Source of the DNA: RGIG8775 sp045537235
Lineage (GTDB): Bacteria > Bacillota > Clostridia > Oscillospirales > CAG-272
Length of the DNA: 18,808 bases
Direction: 5' to 3'
Assembly: GCA_045537235.1 (NCBI GenBank)
Contig: JAZSPB010000057.1
Location: 1-18,808, forward strand
Shown: positions 6,878 through 12,761 of the stretch, in pieces
Numbering within the stretch: the stretch's first letter is position 1
Layout: each line of letters opens with the position of its first letter
Notes under the pieces: model-generated
What the model was told of the DNA's origin: nothing
What the model saw: the letters and a program-made list of their open reading frames with translations, nothing else
Databases searched by the model: none
Program-made: the position numbers and the translations under genes

Positions 6878-7482
6878 GGGGTGGTGGGGCGAAACAGTTT
6901 AAAGGCGGCGGTTGACATGACGTAAAGTCCTCCCGCGCGGTATTCGCGTTTGATCGAGAGGTATATGCCTTCGTCAAGACCTGTGATGTTGGCGGGGGAG
7001 CCGTTGATCAGCAGAATGCACATCTTTCCGCTTTCCATGAAGGACGGAGGGCAGAGCATTTGCTCCTCTGATACGGGTGAAACGCCCAGTGCGTGAAGCT
7101 GTTGCCAAACAACGCCTTGTGAGCGGCATTCGATGACTGTGTGGCGGTTGGCATTTTGCGCAGTGACACCGATCTTGAAGTGTATGCCTTGATGCTCAAA
7201 TTCAACAACGCGGATCGCGCCGAGGTCGATGGCTTTTTTTGCGTGCTCTTTATACACCGACATCAGAGTCCGTTGCGGCTCGGTACGAGTGAATTCCATG
7301 ATGTCGGAAATGTTGCAATCCAGTGTTTCGCAAATGGACAGAAGTGTGTCAGTGGTGACCGAGCGGTTGGCGACAAGCTTAGCCAACGTTCGTGTACTGA
7401 TACCCGTGGCGCGGCAAAGATCGGTTTTGGTCAGCCCTTTTTCGTGGAGTAGAGTCCAAAGCTTGGTATAATCGGTATACAC
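6874..7482 (-). CDS. XRE-family regulator with uncharacterised C-terminal domain
   Basis: 202-aa protein with a Cro/C1-type helix-turn-helix at residues 5-62 (GLTKTDLCRATGISTRTLAKL), typical of DNA-binding regulators. Residues about 70-202 form a separate domain that I do not recognise. It begins with a helix (LMSVYKEHAKKAIDLGA), followed by alternating strands such as IRVVEFEHQGIHFKIGV and MCILLINGS, and may be a ligand- or partner-sensing module. The start is GTG at 7482, chosen because AAAGGAGGG sits 6 nt upstream and the HTH begins immediately. It is on the same strand as the malic enzyme, and its stop codon lies in that gene's -35 box. It might regulate malic enzyme or itself; the sequence does not show which. 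Confidence 0.85.
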   Translation of the reverse strand: MYTDYTKLWTLLHEKGLTKTDLCRATGISTRTLAKLVANRSVTTDTLLSICETLDCNISDIMEFTRTEPQRTLMSVYKEHAKKAIDLGAIRVVEFEHQGIHFKIGVTAQNANRHTVIECRSQGVVWQQLHALGVSPVSEEQMLCPPSFMESGKMCILLINGSPANITGLDEGIYLSIKREYRAGGLYVMSTAAFKLFRPTTP

Positions 7483-7572
7483 GGTATCCCTCCTTTACTC
7501 GATATCCGTATAAGAATGGTTTTGACTTGTCAACGAGGGATGGCAAATGTAGGGTGAGAGATTTTTCTGTTT

Positions 7573-7794
7573 TCATTCTCCGAATAGGGTGGTGATGGGA
7601 ATGTTCAGTGTGCGTGCCAAAAGGGGAATGAGCGTGATGTCGGGATAATTGATGCCGCGCTCCCATTTGTGCACGGCCTGCGCGGATATGCCGAGCGCTT
7701 CGCCTAACTGTTGAAGCGTCATGCCGCGTTTGGCACGGTGGGTTGCGATGATTTTTCCAATATCCATGCTTTTTCCGTATGGTTTTTCGGTCAT
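7573..7794 (-). CDS. Small XRE-family HTH regulator, paralogue 1
   Basis: 73-aa protein that is almost entirely a Cro/C1-type helix-turn-helix (MTLQQLGEALGISAQAVHKW, residues about 11-65). The ISAQAVHKWERGINYPD segment, covering the recognition helix, is identical in the neighbouring 73-aa gene at 7910-8131. The two proteins are clearly tandem duplicates and would be expected to read similar operators. The start is the ATG at 7794, preceded by GGGAGAAAAGATC. Its own promoter lies at 7839-7867. No partner toxin or phage gene is adjacent. The target is unknown; autoregulation is common for such small repressors, but no clear operator palindrome is seen at this promoter. Confidence 0.88.
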   Translation of the reverse strand: MTEKPYGKSMDIGKIIATHRAKRGMTLQQLGEALGISAQAVHKWERGINYPDITLIPLLARTLNIPITTLFGE

Positions 7795-7838
7795 GATCTT
7801 TTCTCCCGTCTTTTTATTTCATACATCTGCTTGCTATC

Positions 7839-7867
7839 AGTATAACAGATTATCTTCATATTGTCAA
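7839..7867 (-). promoter_or_regulatory. Predicted promoter of HTH paralogue 1
   Basis: On the minus strand, TTGACA (7862-7867) and TATACT (7839-7844) have a 17-bp spacer, 45 bp before the start codon. Unlike the promoter of paralogue 2, it does not contain the TACTCAA/TTGAGTA palindrome. Confidence 0.82.
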
Positions 7868-7909
7868 TAGTTTTTTACAAATGTAAAAGAAAACTTTCTT
7901 TTTTGCTTT

Positions 7910-8131
7910 CTATTCTTCGAATAAAGTGGAGATGGAAATGTTTAGTGTGTGAGCTAAAAGGGGAATGAGCGTGATATCGGGATAATTGATGCCGCGCTCC
8001 CATTTGTGCACCGCTTGCGCGGATATGCCGAGCGCTTCGCCTAACTGCCGGAGTGTAAGCCCTCGTTTGGCGCGATAAGCTGCAATAACTTTTCCGATCT
8101 CCATGCCTTTTTCGCGTTGTTTTTCGTTCAT
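7910..8131 (-). CDS. Small XRE-family HTH repressor, paralogue 2
   Basis: 73-aa Cro/C1-type helix-turn-helix protein (LTLRQLGEALGISAQAVHKW at about 26-45), a tandem duplicate of the gene at 7573-7794. The start is the ATG at 8131 with GGGAGAAGATC just upstream; the frame is open further upstream, but those codons overlap the promoter. It is divergent from another HTH gene at 8267-8488. Its promoter (8174-8202) is occupied by a perfect 17-bp inverted repeat between -35 and -10, and a second copy lies just upstream, so repression of itself and of the divergent gene is likely. This is inferred from layout, as in lambda-type switches. No phage structural or integration gene is present nearby. Confidence 0.88.
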   Translation of the reverse strand: MNEKQREKGMEIGKVIAAYRAKRGLTLRQLGEALGISAQAVHKWERGINYPDITLIPLLAHTLNISISTLFEE

Positions 8132-8173
8132 GATCTTCTCCCGTTTTTCTGAAAAATTAATTTTTGTAAATCT

Positions 8174-8202
8174 ATTATACTCAATCTTTGAGTAATTGTC
8201 AA
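8174..8202 (-). promoter_or_regulatory. Predicted promoter of HTH paralogue 2
   Basis: On the minus strand, TTGACA (8197-8202) and TATAAT (8174-8179) are separated by 17 bp, a full consensus promoter. The -35 sequence is nearly palindromic, so the plus strand reads TTGTCA at 8196-8201. That could act as the -35 of the divergent gene with a weak -10 (TATGGT, 8218-8223, 16-bp spacer). Confidence 0.88.
8178..8194. promoter_or_regulatory. Operator palindrome O1
   Basis: TACTCAA-TCT-TTGAGTA is a perfect 7-bp inverted repeat with a 3-bp centre. It lies in the spacer of the minus-strand promoter and overlaps its -10 box by two bases. It is a typical site for a dimeric HTH repressor; the likely binder is one of the neighbouring small XRE proteins. 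Confidence 0.8.
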
Positions 8203-8219
8203 TACTCCATTTTTGAGTA
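8203..8219. promoter_or_regulatory. Operator palindrome O2
   Basis: TACTCCA-TTT-TTGAGTA repeats O1 with one arm mismatch. The centre-to-centre distance from O1 is 25 bp. It sits just upstream of the minus-strand -35 box and overlaps the possible -10 region of the divergent HTH gene. Confidence 0.78.
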
Positions 8220-8266
8220 TGGTAAGATTTCTTTAGAAGAAAACGAGAAACCGAGGAGGAACGGAA

Positions 8267-8488
8267 ATGGATTATCGAAGCAGACTCAGAAGTGTGAGAG
8301 AGGACAGAGACTACACGCAAGCAGAGATCGGTCGGGTCATCAATAAATCGCAACAGGGCTACAACCACATTGAGGCGGGTCGAGCCGAGCTCAAGATCGA
8401 CGATCTGATCGCGCTGTGCCGATTTTATCATCTCTCCGCCGACTATCTGATCGGTCTTACCGACAAGCCTGCCCCGTTTCCCGATTGA
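8267..8488 (+). CDS. Small XRE-family HTH regulator, divergent
   Basis: 73-aa protein with a Cro/C1-type helix-turn-helix (RDYTQAEIGRVINKSQQGYNHIE at about 14-36) and a LSADYLIGLTD ending typical of short XRE regulators. It is not closely similar to the two paralogues on the other strand. The start is ATG with GAGGAGG upstream. It is transcribed divergently from the repressor at 7910-8131 across the O1/O2 operators. A palindrome that could terminate transcription begins 13 bp after its stop. The target is unknown; a Cro/CI-like relationship to the divergent gene is plausible. Confidence 0.85.
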   Translation: MDYRSRLRSVREDRDYTQAEIGRVINKSQQGYNHIEAGRAELKIDDLIALCRFYHLSADYLIGLTDKPAPFPD

Positions 8489-8500
8489 CCGCGCCAAGCG

Positions 8501-8613
8501 ATAAAAATTGCGGAGCTGTTTCCCAAAAGTAACAGTCATTTCTGTGAAATGCAACTGCGTTGACAGGCATTTGACAGAGAGTCACTTTTCGGAAATAGCT
8601 CCGCAATTTTTAT
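8501..8613. repeat. 113-bp palindrome between convergent genes (copy R7), possible bidirectional terminator
   Basis: The outer arms at 8501-8523 and 8591-8613 are complementary at 22 of 23 positions, and further in CAAAAGTAAC lies opposite GTCACTTTT. The arms contain TTGCGGAGCT, so this looks like a degenerate and shorter member of the repeat family. Each arm ends in an A/T run (ATTTTTAT leaving on either strand). It lies between the converging HTH and symporter genes, so it can stop transcription from both sides. Confidence 0.85.
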
Positions 8614-8632
8614 AGGAAATGTTATTCGTTGA

Positions 8633-9991
8633 TCAAATGGAGACGATTCCGAAGGCATCCAGCACGGATGAGATAAAGATCAGCAGGATGCAAACGGGTG
8701 CGATGTAGCGAATGACCACCGAGAACATTTTCTGCGCTTTAAATTTTCCGCTCAAGGAGATCTCATCGATGAGGGTCTTGGGCTTCAGGAAATATCCGAC
8801 AAACAAACAGGTGGCAAAGGCGACGATGGGCATAATGATGCTGTTGGAGGTGAAGTCAAAGAAATCCAAGAACGGCTTGCCGAGGATCTTGACATTCTTC
8901 CACAAGCCATAGCCGAGGGCAGAGGGAACGCCCAGCGCAAGGCTGACACCGAGTACCGTAAAGCAGGCGGCTTTTCGCCCCAATTTGAGTCGGTCGCGGA
9001 AAATAGAAACTACCGTCTCCATCAGAGAGATCGAAGAGGTGAGGGCGGCAAGAAGCACCATGGCGAAGAATGCCGCGCCGAGGAAGGTGCCGCCGGGGAT
9101 GGTGTCGAAGATCTTTGGCAGGGTGACGAACATGAGTCCGGGACCTTGACCAAGAGCTGCTTCGTCGCCGTTCGAAAAGGCGAATACGGCGGGAATGATC
9201 ATCAGTCCCGAAAGGAAGGCTACGCCGGTATCGAAGATCTCGATTTGGCGGGCAGCGCTTTCGATGCTGATGTCTTTCTTCATGTAAGAGCCGAAGGTGA
9301 TCATGATACCCATGGCCAGTGACATGGAATAGAAAAGCTGTCCCATGGCAGCGACCACGGTCATGAGAGTGAATTTGGAGAAATCGGGCTTAAGGTAGTA
9401 GATCACGCCGTCCCATGCACCGTCGATAGCAAAGATGGCATAAAGAGCGATGCCGAGAATGAGAACGACAAGAACGGGCATCATGACCTTGCTGACCTTC
9501 TCAATGCCTTTTTCTACACCGAACAGCACGATAATGGAGGTAATGCCGATGAACAGGGCAAACCAAAGAAGCGGTTCTGCTGTTTGGGCGGTGTAGTTGT
9601 CGAAGAAACCGTCTGCCGCCATATTAGCGGCATCGCCGGTAACAAAGCCGAACAGATACTTCATGACCCAGCCGCCGATGACCGAATAGTAGGGCAGGAT
9701 GATGATGGGAACCACCGAGCACAAGGGGCCGATGAAGGAAAATCGTTTATCCAAGGCGCGGAAGGCACCGATGGCGCTCAGCCCCGTCTTTCGTCCGATG
9801 GCGATCTCGGTTACCATGAGGGTGAAGCCGAAGGTGACGGCAAGGGCAATATACACCAGCAAAAAGATGCCGCCGCCGTAATGGGCTGCGAGGTAGGGGA
9901 ACCGCCAAATGTTGCCCAGACCTACTGCCGAGCCGGCTGCCGCAAGAACAAATCCGATCTTGCCGGTAAAGGAACTTCTGTTAGAATTCAT
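8633..9991 (-). CDS. SNF-family sodium-dependent amino acid/neurotransmitter-type symporter
   Basis: 452-aa polytopic inner-membrane protein of the sodium:neurotransmitter symporter family (LeuT fold), which imports amino acids or related amines with Na+. The family signature GSAVGLGNIWRFPYL is at residues 20-34 and includes the unwound first helix that coordinates Na+ and substrate. About eleven or twelve hydrophobic segments follow, a length typical of bacterial members such as the tryptophan and broad hydrophobic amino acid transporters. The start is the second in-frame ATG, at 9991, because AGTCAGGAGTACC precedes it and the GKIGFVLAAAGSAVG start is standard. It is transcribed alone from 10199-10227 with a leader of about 200 nt that contains half repeat R5. 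The substrate cannot be told from sequence. Confidence 0.93.
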   Translation of the reverse strand: MNSNRSSFTGKIGFVLAAAGSAVGLGNIWRFPYLAAHYGGGIFLLVYIALAVTFGFTLMVTEIAIGRKTGLSAIGAFRALDKRFSFIGPLCSVVPIIILPYYSVIGGWVMKYLFGFVTGDAANMAADGFFDNYTAQTAEPLLWFALFIGITSIIVLFGVEKGIEKVSKVMMPVLVVLILGIALYAIFAIDGAWDGVIYYLKPDFSKFTLMTVVAAMGQLFYSMSLAMGIMITFGSYMKKDISIESAARQIEIFDTGVAFLSGLMIIPAVFAFSNGDEAALGQGPGLMFVTLPKIFDTIPGGTFLGAAFFAMVLLAALTSSISLMETVVSIFRDRLKLGRKAACFTVLGVSLALGVPSALGYGLWKNVKILGKPFLDFFDFTSNSIIMPIVAFATCLFVGYFLKPKTLIDEISLSGKFKAQKMFSVVIRYIAPVCILLIFISSVLDAFGIVSI

Positions 9992-10107
9992 TTTGGTACT
10001 CCTGACTGTGAAACATAGACTGTAAAAGCGCTGCAAAACAGTGGGTCGGTGCTCGCTGTGGGACAGTGCTTTCCGCGTTGACGTGCGGTTTTTGCACGGT
10101 CGTCTTC

Positions 10108-10162
10108 GGGGGCGCGAGACAAAGCTTTTGCAGAGTTTTTCCCAAAGTGACTCTCGTCACCC
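10108..10162. repeat. Degenerate half copy of palindromic repeat (R5) in symporter leader
   Basis: The segment with GGGCGCGAGAC, AAAGCTTTTGCAGAGTTTTT and CCCAAAGTGACTCTC parallels the family order AAAAGTTTTTGCGGAGC, then TCAAAAAGCGACCTC. No matching inverted arm is seen nearby. It lies between the symporter promoter and start codon. The same leader has small hairpins, for example CGTGC/GCACG around 10082-10098 and CCAAAC/GTTTGG near 10166-10180. Nothing else is recognisable in the 9992-10278 gap except the promoter. Confidence 0.6.
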
Positions 10163-10198
10163 ATGCCAAACCGTGTTTGGAAAAATATAACATCTTGA

Positions 10199-10227
10199 AT
10201 TATATCATATAATGGTAAGAAAGTCAA
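10199..10227 (-). promoter_or_regulatory. Predicted promoter of SNF symporter
   Basis: On the minus strand, TTGACT (10222-10227) and TATAAT (10199-10204) have a 17-bp spacer. Transcription would start about 200 nt before the symporter start codon. Confidence 0.85.
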
Positions 10228-10278
10228 GTTCTTTGGGCACCTGTCATTTCGATTTTAGTTTGTCCGACATGAGAAGGT

Positions 10279-11100
10279 TTATGAGAGGGCGGTGCCGCTT
10301 TTCGTAAAAGCCCGAAGCTTTTTTGTGAGCGACGCCGTAGCCTTGGAGAGATGCTTGCCGTAATACCGATCTTTTTTGACACGCACCGAGACCAACGGCA
10401 CACAGACAGCCGCACCGAGTGTGTTCTTTTCAATGATCTTTACCCAATAAACGTAGTCCACACGCGGACGCGACGCAGTTTCGCCCTCTGCGGTGCGGTA
10501 AATATATGAGACGGAACATTCGATTTCGGTGGAGGCATATTCGGAGATGACCTGCCGAATCTCGGCGCGGGTCTTTCGCTCCAGCTCCCTGATTTTTTCG
10601 ATACTGTATTTTTTGCTTTTCTTGGCTCGCCATTTGCCGACAAGACCGCTTACATCGTCTTTTATTTCGTCAACAAAAAAGCCCTCGATCTTTTCTCCCG
10701 TGTAGCCTTCGATCAGCCGACGGGCGCGGCGTGTGCGCGAAATCTCCGAGCGCATGAAAAATAAAGAACGGCGCCGGTTGGTTCCGTGGATGGTAAAGGT
10801 GTCAAAAATATATGGCAGTGCGCGTCTTCCGCGACCGTAATTTATCTCCGTGAAGGAGACCGATTTCCATGGGATGTCTTCCTTGAGGAAAAACATATAA
10901 TAAATGCGAATGCCATGCTCGTCCATGACAAAGAATTGGGGAAACAGGACAAAACAGCCCAAAGGGAACAAGCTGATAACAAGAAAACCGCAACCGAGGG
11001 CGAGATTTTCTTTAAGGACAACGAGACTTATGACAGTCAGCACCGCAAAGATCAAGAGAGACAGGAGGTTGATCCGATTGATGAAAAAGTGTTTTCGCAT
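10279..11100 (-). CDS. Membrane protein with two N-terminal TM segments and PH-like region
   Basis: 273-aa protein of unknown function. Residues about 12-30 and 33-53 are hydrophobic and form a hairpin membrane anchor. The following FFVMDEHGIRIYYMFFLKEDIPWKSVSF stretch has the strand pattern of bacterial PH-like domains that follow two TM helices; this assignment is tentative. The rest is basic and predicted soluble, with a charged helix at about 168-190 and a strand-rich end. The start is the ATG at 11100, preceded by TAGGAGAA; an open extension upstream would overlap the DUF2500-like gene. It is last in an operon, 10 bp after the DUF2500-like gene. No terminator is evident after it. Confidence 0.75.
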   Translation of the reverse strand: MRKHFFINRINLLSLLIFAVLTVISLVVLKENLALGCGFLVISLFPLGCFVLFPQFFVMDEHGIRIYYMFFLKEDIPWKSVSFTEINYGRGRRALPYIFDTFTIHGTNRRRSLFFMRSEISRTRRARRLIEGYTGEKIEGFFVDEIKDDVSGLVGKWRAKKSKKYSIEKIRELERKTRAEIRQVISEYASTEIECSVSYIYRTAEGETASRPRVDYVYWVKIIEKNTLGAAVCVPLVSVRVKKDRYYGKHLSKATASLTKKLRAFTKSGTALS

Positions 11101-11110
11101 AAGGATTCTC

Positions 11111-11539
11111 CTATACCGCGTTGCCCTCGTCCACCGACATGCCGTCTCCGAAGTCATAAAAGGTCTTGCCGACATAGACCAGCATACCCATCTGACCCTT
11201 TTCAACAGCGGTATAAAGCTCCTCGGGAACGGTGAATTCCAAAAGCTCATTTCCCTCGGTCTCGAAAACAATGATAAAGGCCACGCCGTATTTGGCATTC
11301 TTATAGCCGCCACTATAGCCGGTCTCCACGCGCATATCCGCTACATGAGCGCTGACTACCGTGGGAAGAACGGGCTCTTCGGATTCATCAATAGCCTCGG
11401 TGTCCCAAATTTCGGAGGCACTGTCGCCATTGCCCGTGCTTCGCGGTCGGAGCACAAGAAAAAAGACGGCGATCAAAATCAGAACGGGGATACCGCCTAT
11501 TATGAAATAATCGGGGATACTCAATGCGTGAATAATCAT
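11111..11539 (-). CDS. DUF2500-like membrane-anchored protein
   Basis: 142-aa protein with one N-terminal TM helix (about 10-30), an acidic linker (37-58) and a C-terminal strand-rich domain. The C-terminal order VSAHVADMR, YGVAFIIVFETEGNELLEFTVPEELY and GMLVYVGKTFYDF matches the DUF2500 family (E. coli YhhM type): a small beta domain facing one side of the membrane, function unknown. The start is the ATG at 11539 with AGAAAGGAAA upstream. It sits 20 bp after the RNA methyltransferase stop and 10 bp before the next gene, so the three are co-transcribed. The family call is by remembered pattern and would need a profile search. Confidence 0.72.
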   Translation of the reverse strand: MIIHALSIPDYFIIGGIPVLILIAVFFLVLRPRSTGNGDSASEIWDTEAIDESEEPVLPTVVSAHVADMRVETGYSGGYKNAKYGVAFIIVFETEGNELLEFTVPEELYTAVEKGQMGMLVYVGKTFYDFGDGMSVDEGNAV

Positions 11540-11559
11540 AATGCTTTTCCTTTCTTCTC

Positions 11560-12387
11560 TTATCGCCGCCGCAGCTCCCAAAAAGCAACCGCACCCGCCG
11601 CCGCTACGTTGAGCGAGTCAACTCCGTGAGACATGGGGATTCGAACGGTATAGTCACAGTCTGCAATGGTGGTGTGGGAAAGACCGTCTCCCTCGGTGCC
11701 GAGAATGATGGCCAGCTTTTCTTCGGCGGTCAGCCGTTTATCATCTATACTTACCGAGTCGTCGGACAGTGCCATGGCCGCCGTTTTGAAGCCCAGCGCA
11801 CGCAGACGGTCGATGCCGGGATGGGGCCAGTCGGTGTGTTGCTTTCCGATTCGTGTCCAAGGCACTTGAAATACCGTTCCCATGCTTACACGCACCGCCC
11901 GTCGACATAACGGGTCGCAGCAGGTGGGTGTGACCAGCACAGCATCCATGCCCAGTGCTGCCGCCGAACGAAATAACGCACCGATGTTGGTCGAGTCGGT
12001 CACCGCTTCCAAGACCGCGATGCGCCGCGCGTTCACGCATAACTCCTCCACCGAGGGAAGAGCAGGACGGCGCATGGCACATATGGCTCCTCGCGTCAGT
12101 GTGAAGCCTGTCAGCTCGGTCAAAAGCTCGCGTTCGGCGGTGTAAATCGGGATGTCTTTGCATCGTGCGATAATGTTTGCCACCGCGCTGTTGACCAGCC
12201 GTTCGTCAGTCAAAAGAGCGATGGGCTGACAGCCCGCATTCATAGCCACTTCAATGACCGTGGGGCTTTCGGCAATAAAAATTCCTTTTTCCGGCTCCAA
12301 CCGATTGCGGAGCTGAGCTCCCGTAAGCCGAACGAATACGTCAAGCTCGGGGGCGGAGAAGTCTTTGATCTTTGTAATGTTTGGCAT
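11560..12387 (-). CDS. SpoU/TrmH-family RNA 2'-O-methyltransferase
   Basis: 275-aa cytoplasmic SAM-dependent enzyme that methylates ribose 2'-OH in rRNA or tRNA. The N-terminal part (1-115) resembles the substrate-binding domain seen before SpoU catalytic domains, with a LEPEKGIFIAESPTVIEVA segment. The SPOUT knot carries the three family motifs: TNIGALFRSA at 133-142 (Asn134, Arg140), ILGTEGDGL at 228-236, and IPMSHGVDSLNVAAAGAV at 250-267 (Ser258, Asn260). The start is the ATG at 12387 with AAAAGGAAAG upstream. It heads an operon with two membrane-protein genes. Its leader of about 138 nt, from the promoter at 12532-12560, contains half repeat R6. The exact RNA target is unknown. Confidence 0.92.
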   Translation of the reverse strand: MPNITKIKDFSAPELDVFVRLTGAQLRNRLEPEKGIFIAESPTVIEVAMNAGCQPIALLTDERLVNSAVANIIARCKDIPIYTAERELLTELTGFTLTRGAICAMRRPALPSVEELCVNARRIAVLEAVTDSTNIGALFRSAAALGMDAVLVTPTCCDPLCRRAVRVSMGTVFQVPWTRIGKQHTDWPHPGIDRLRALGFKTAAMALSDDSVSIDDKRLTAEEKLAIILGTEGDGLSHTTIADCDYTVRIPMSHGVDSLNVAAAGAVAFWELRRR

Positions 12388-12417
12388 AATTTGATTGCTT
12401 TCCTTTTTGACACCCTC

Positions 12418-12500
12418 CCGGGGAATCGCTATGTTTGCACGGATCATCGTGGGGCACAGGACAAAAGTTTTGCGGAGCTTTTTCAAAAGCGACCCTCCCG
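12418..12500. repeat. Half copy of palindromic repeat (R6) in methyltransferase leader
   Basis: GGGGAATCGCTATGTTTGCAC, followed by GGACAAAAGTTTTGCGGAGC and TTTTTCAAAAGCGACC, matches the right halves of R2 and R4 in the same order. The outer GC-rich palindrome is lost. No complementary left half is present. It lies between the methyltransferase promoter and start codon, so it is transcribed as part of the leader. Confidence 0.82.
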
Positions 12501-12531
12501 TCCCCCTCCCGTATAACATAAATCTGTTTTA

Positions 12532-12560
12532 ATATTAACATAGCCGCCAAAATTTGTCAA
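12532..12560 (-). promoter_or_regulatory. Predicted promoter of methyltransferase operon
   Basis: On the minus strand, TTGACA (12555-12560) and TAATAT (12532-12537) have a 17-bp spacer and an extended -10 TGT. It points away from the plus-strand operon promoter at 12660-12688, so the two operons are divergent. Confidence 0.83.
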
Positions 12561-12659
12561 GTCCGAAAGCGGGTTCCGAAAAACAGCCCCTCTCGATCTC
12601 CCCTTAAATTTAACCGCTTTTCCTCCCAAAAAATGTTGGGACAATCGTGCGCAAATAGG

Positions 12660-12688
12660 TTGACTTGCCATATAAATTGTGATATAAT
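12660..12688 (+). promoter_or_regulatory. Predicted promoter of SPFH/YidD operon
   Basis: TTGACT (12660-12665) and TATAAT (12683-12688) are separated by 17 bp. The expected leader before the first gene is about 67 nt. No alternative-sigma motif of the ECF type (AAC at -35) was noticed. Confidence 0.87.
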
Positions 12689-12761
12689 TTATTAGTAAAT
12701 GCCAATTTTTATAAGATATCCCATTGGTTTTTGATAAATTTGCACGAACAGGAGAATTTGT

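Noticed and set aside
6504..6925. Short peptides ending in FFKKRPPA-like sequences at repeat copies
   Set aside because: These come from translating the palindromic repeat itself and recur wherever a copy lies. They are not genes and should not be annotated.
7490..7540. Promoter for the 202-aa XRE regulator (TTGACA with TATACG on the minus strand)
   Set aside because: The spacer is only 15 bp and the -10 is poor. A promoter is likely in this gap, but I could not place it with confidence.
1492..12667. Shared GACTTG string near three promoters (1492, 3467, 12662) as a regulator site
   Set aside because: Its distance to TATAAT differs (about 24, 23 and 18 bp) and it overlaps ordinary -35 variants, so a common regulator is not supported.
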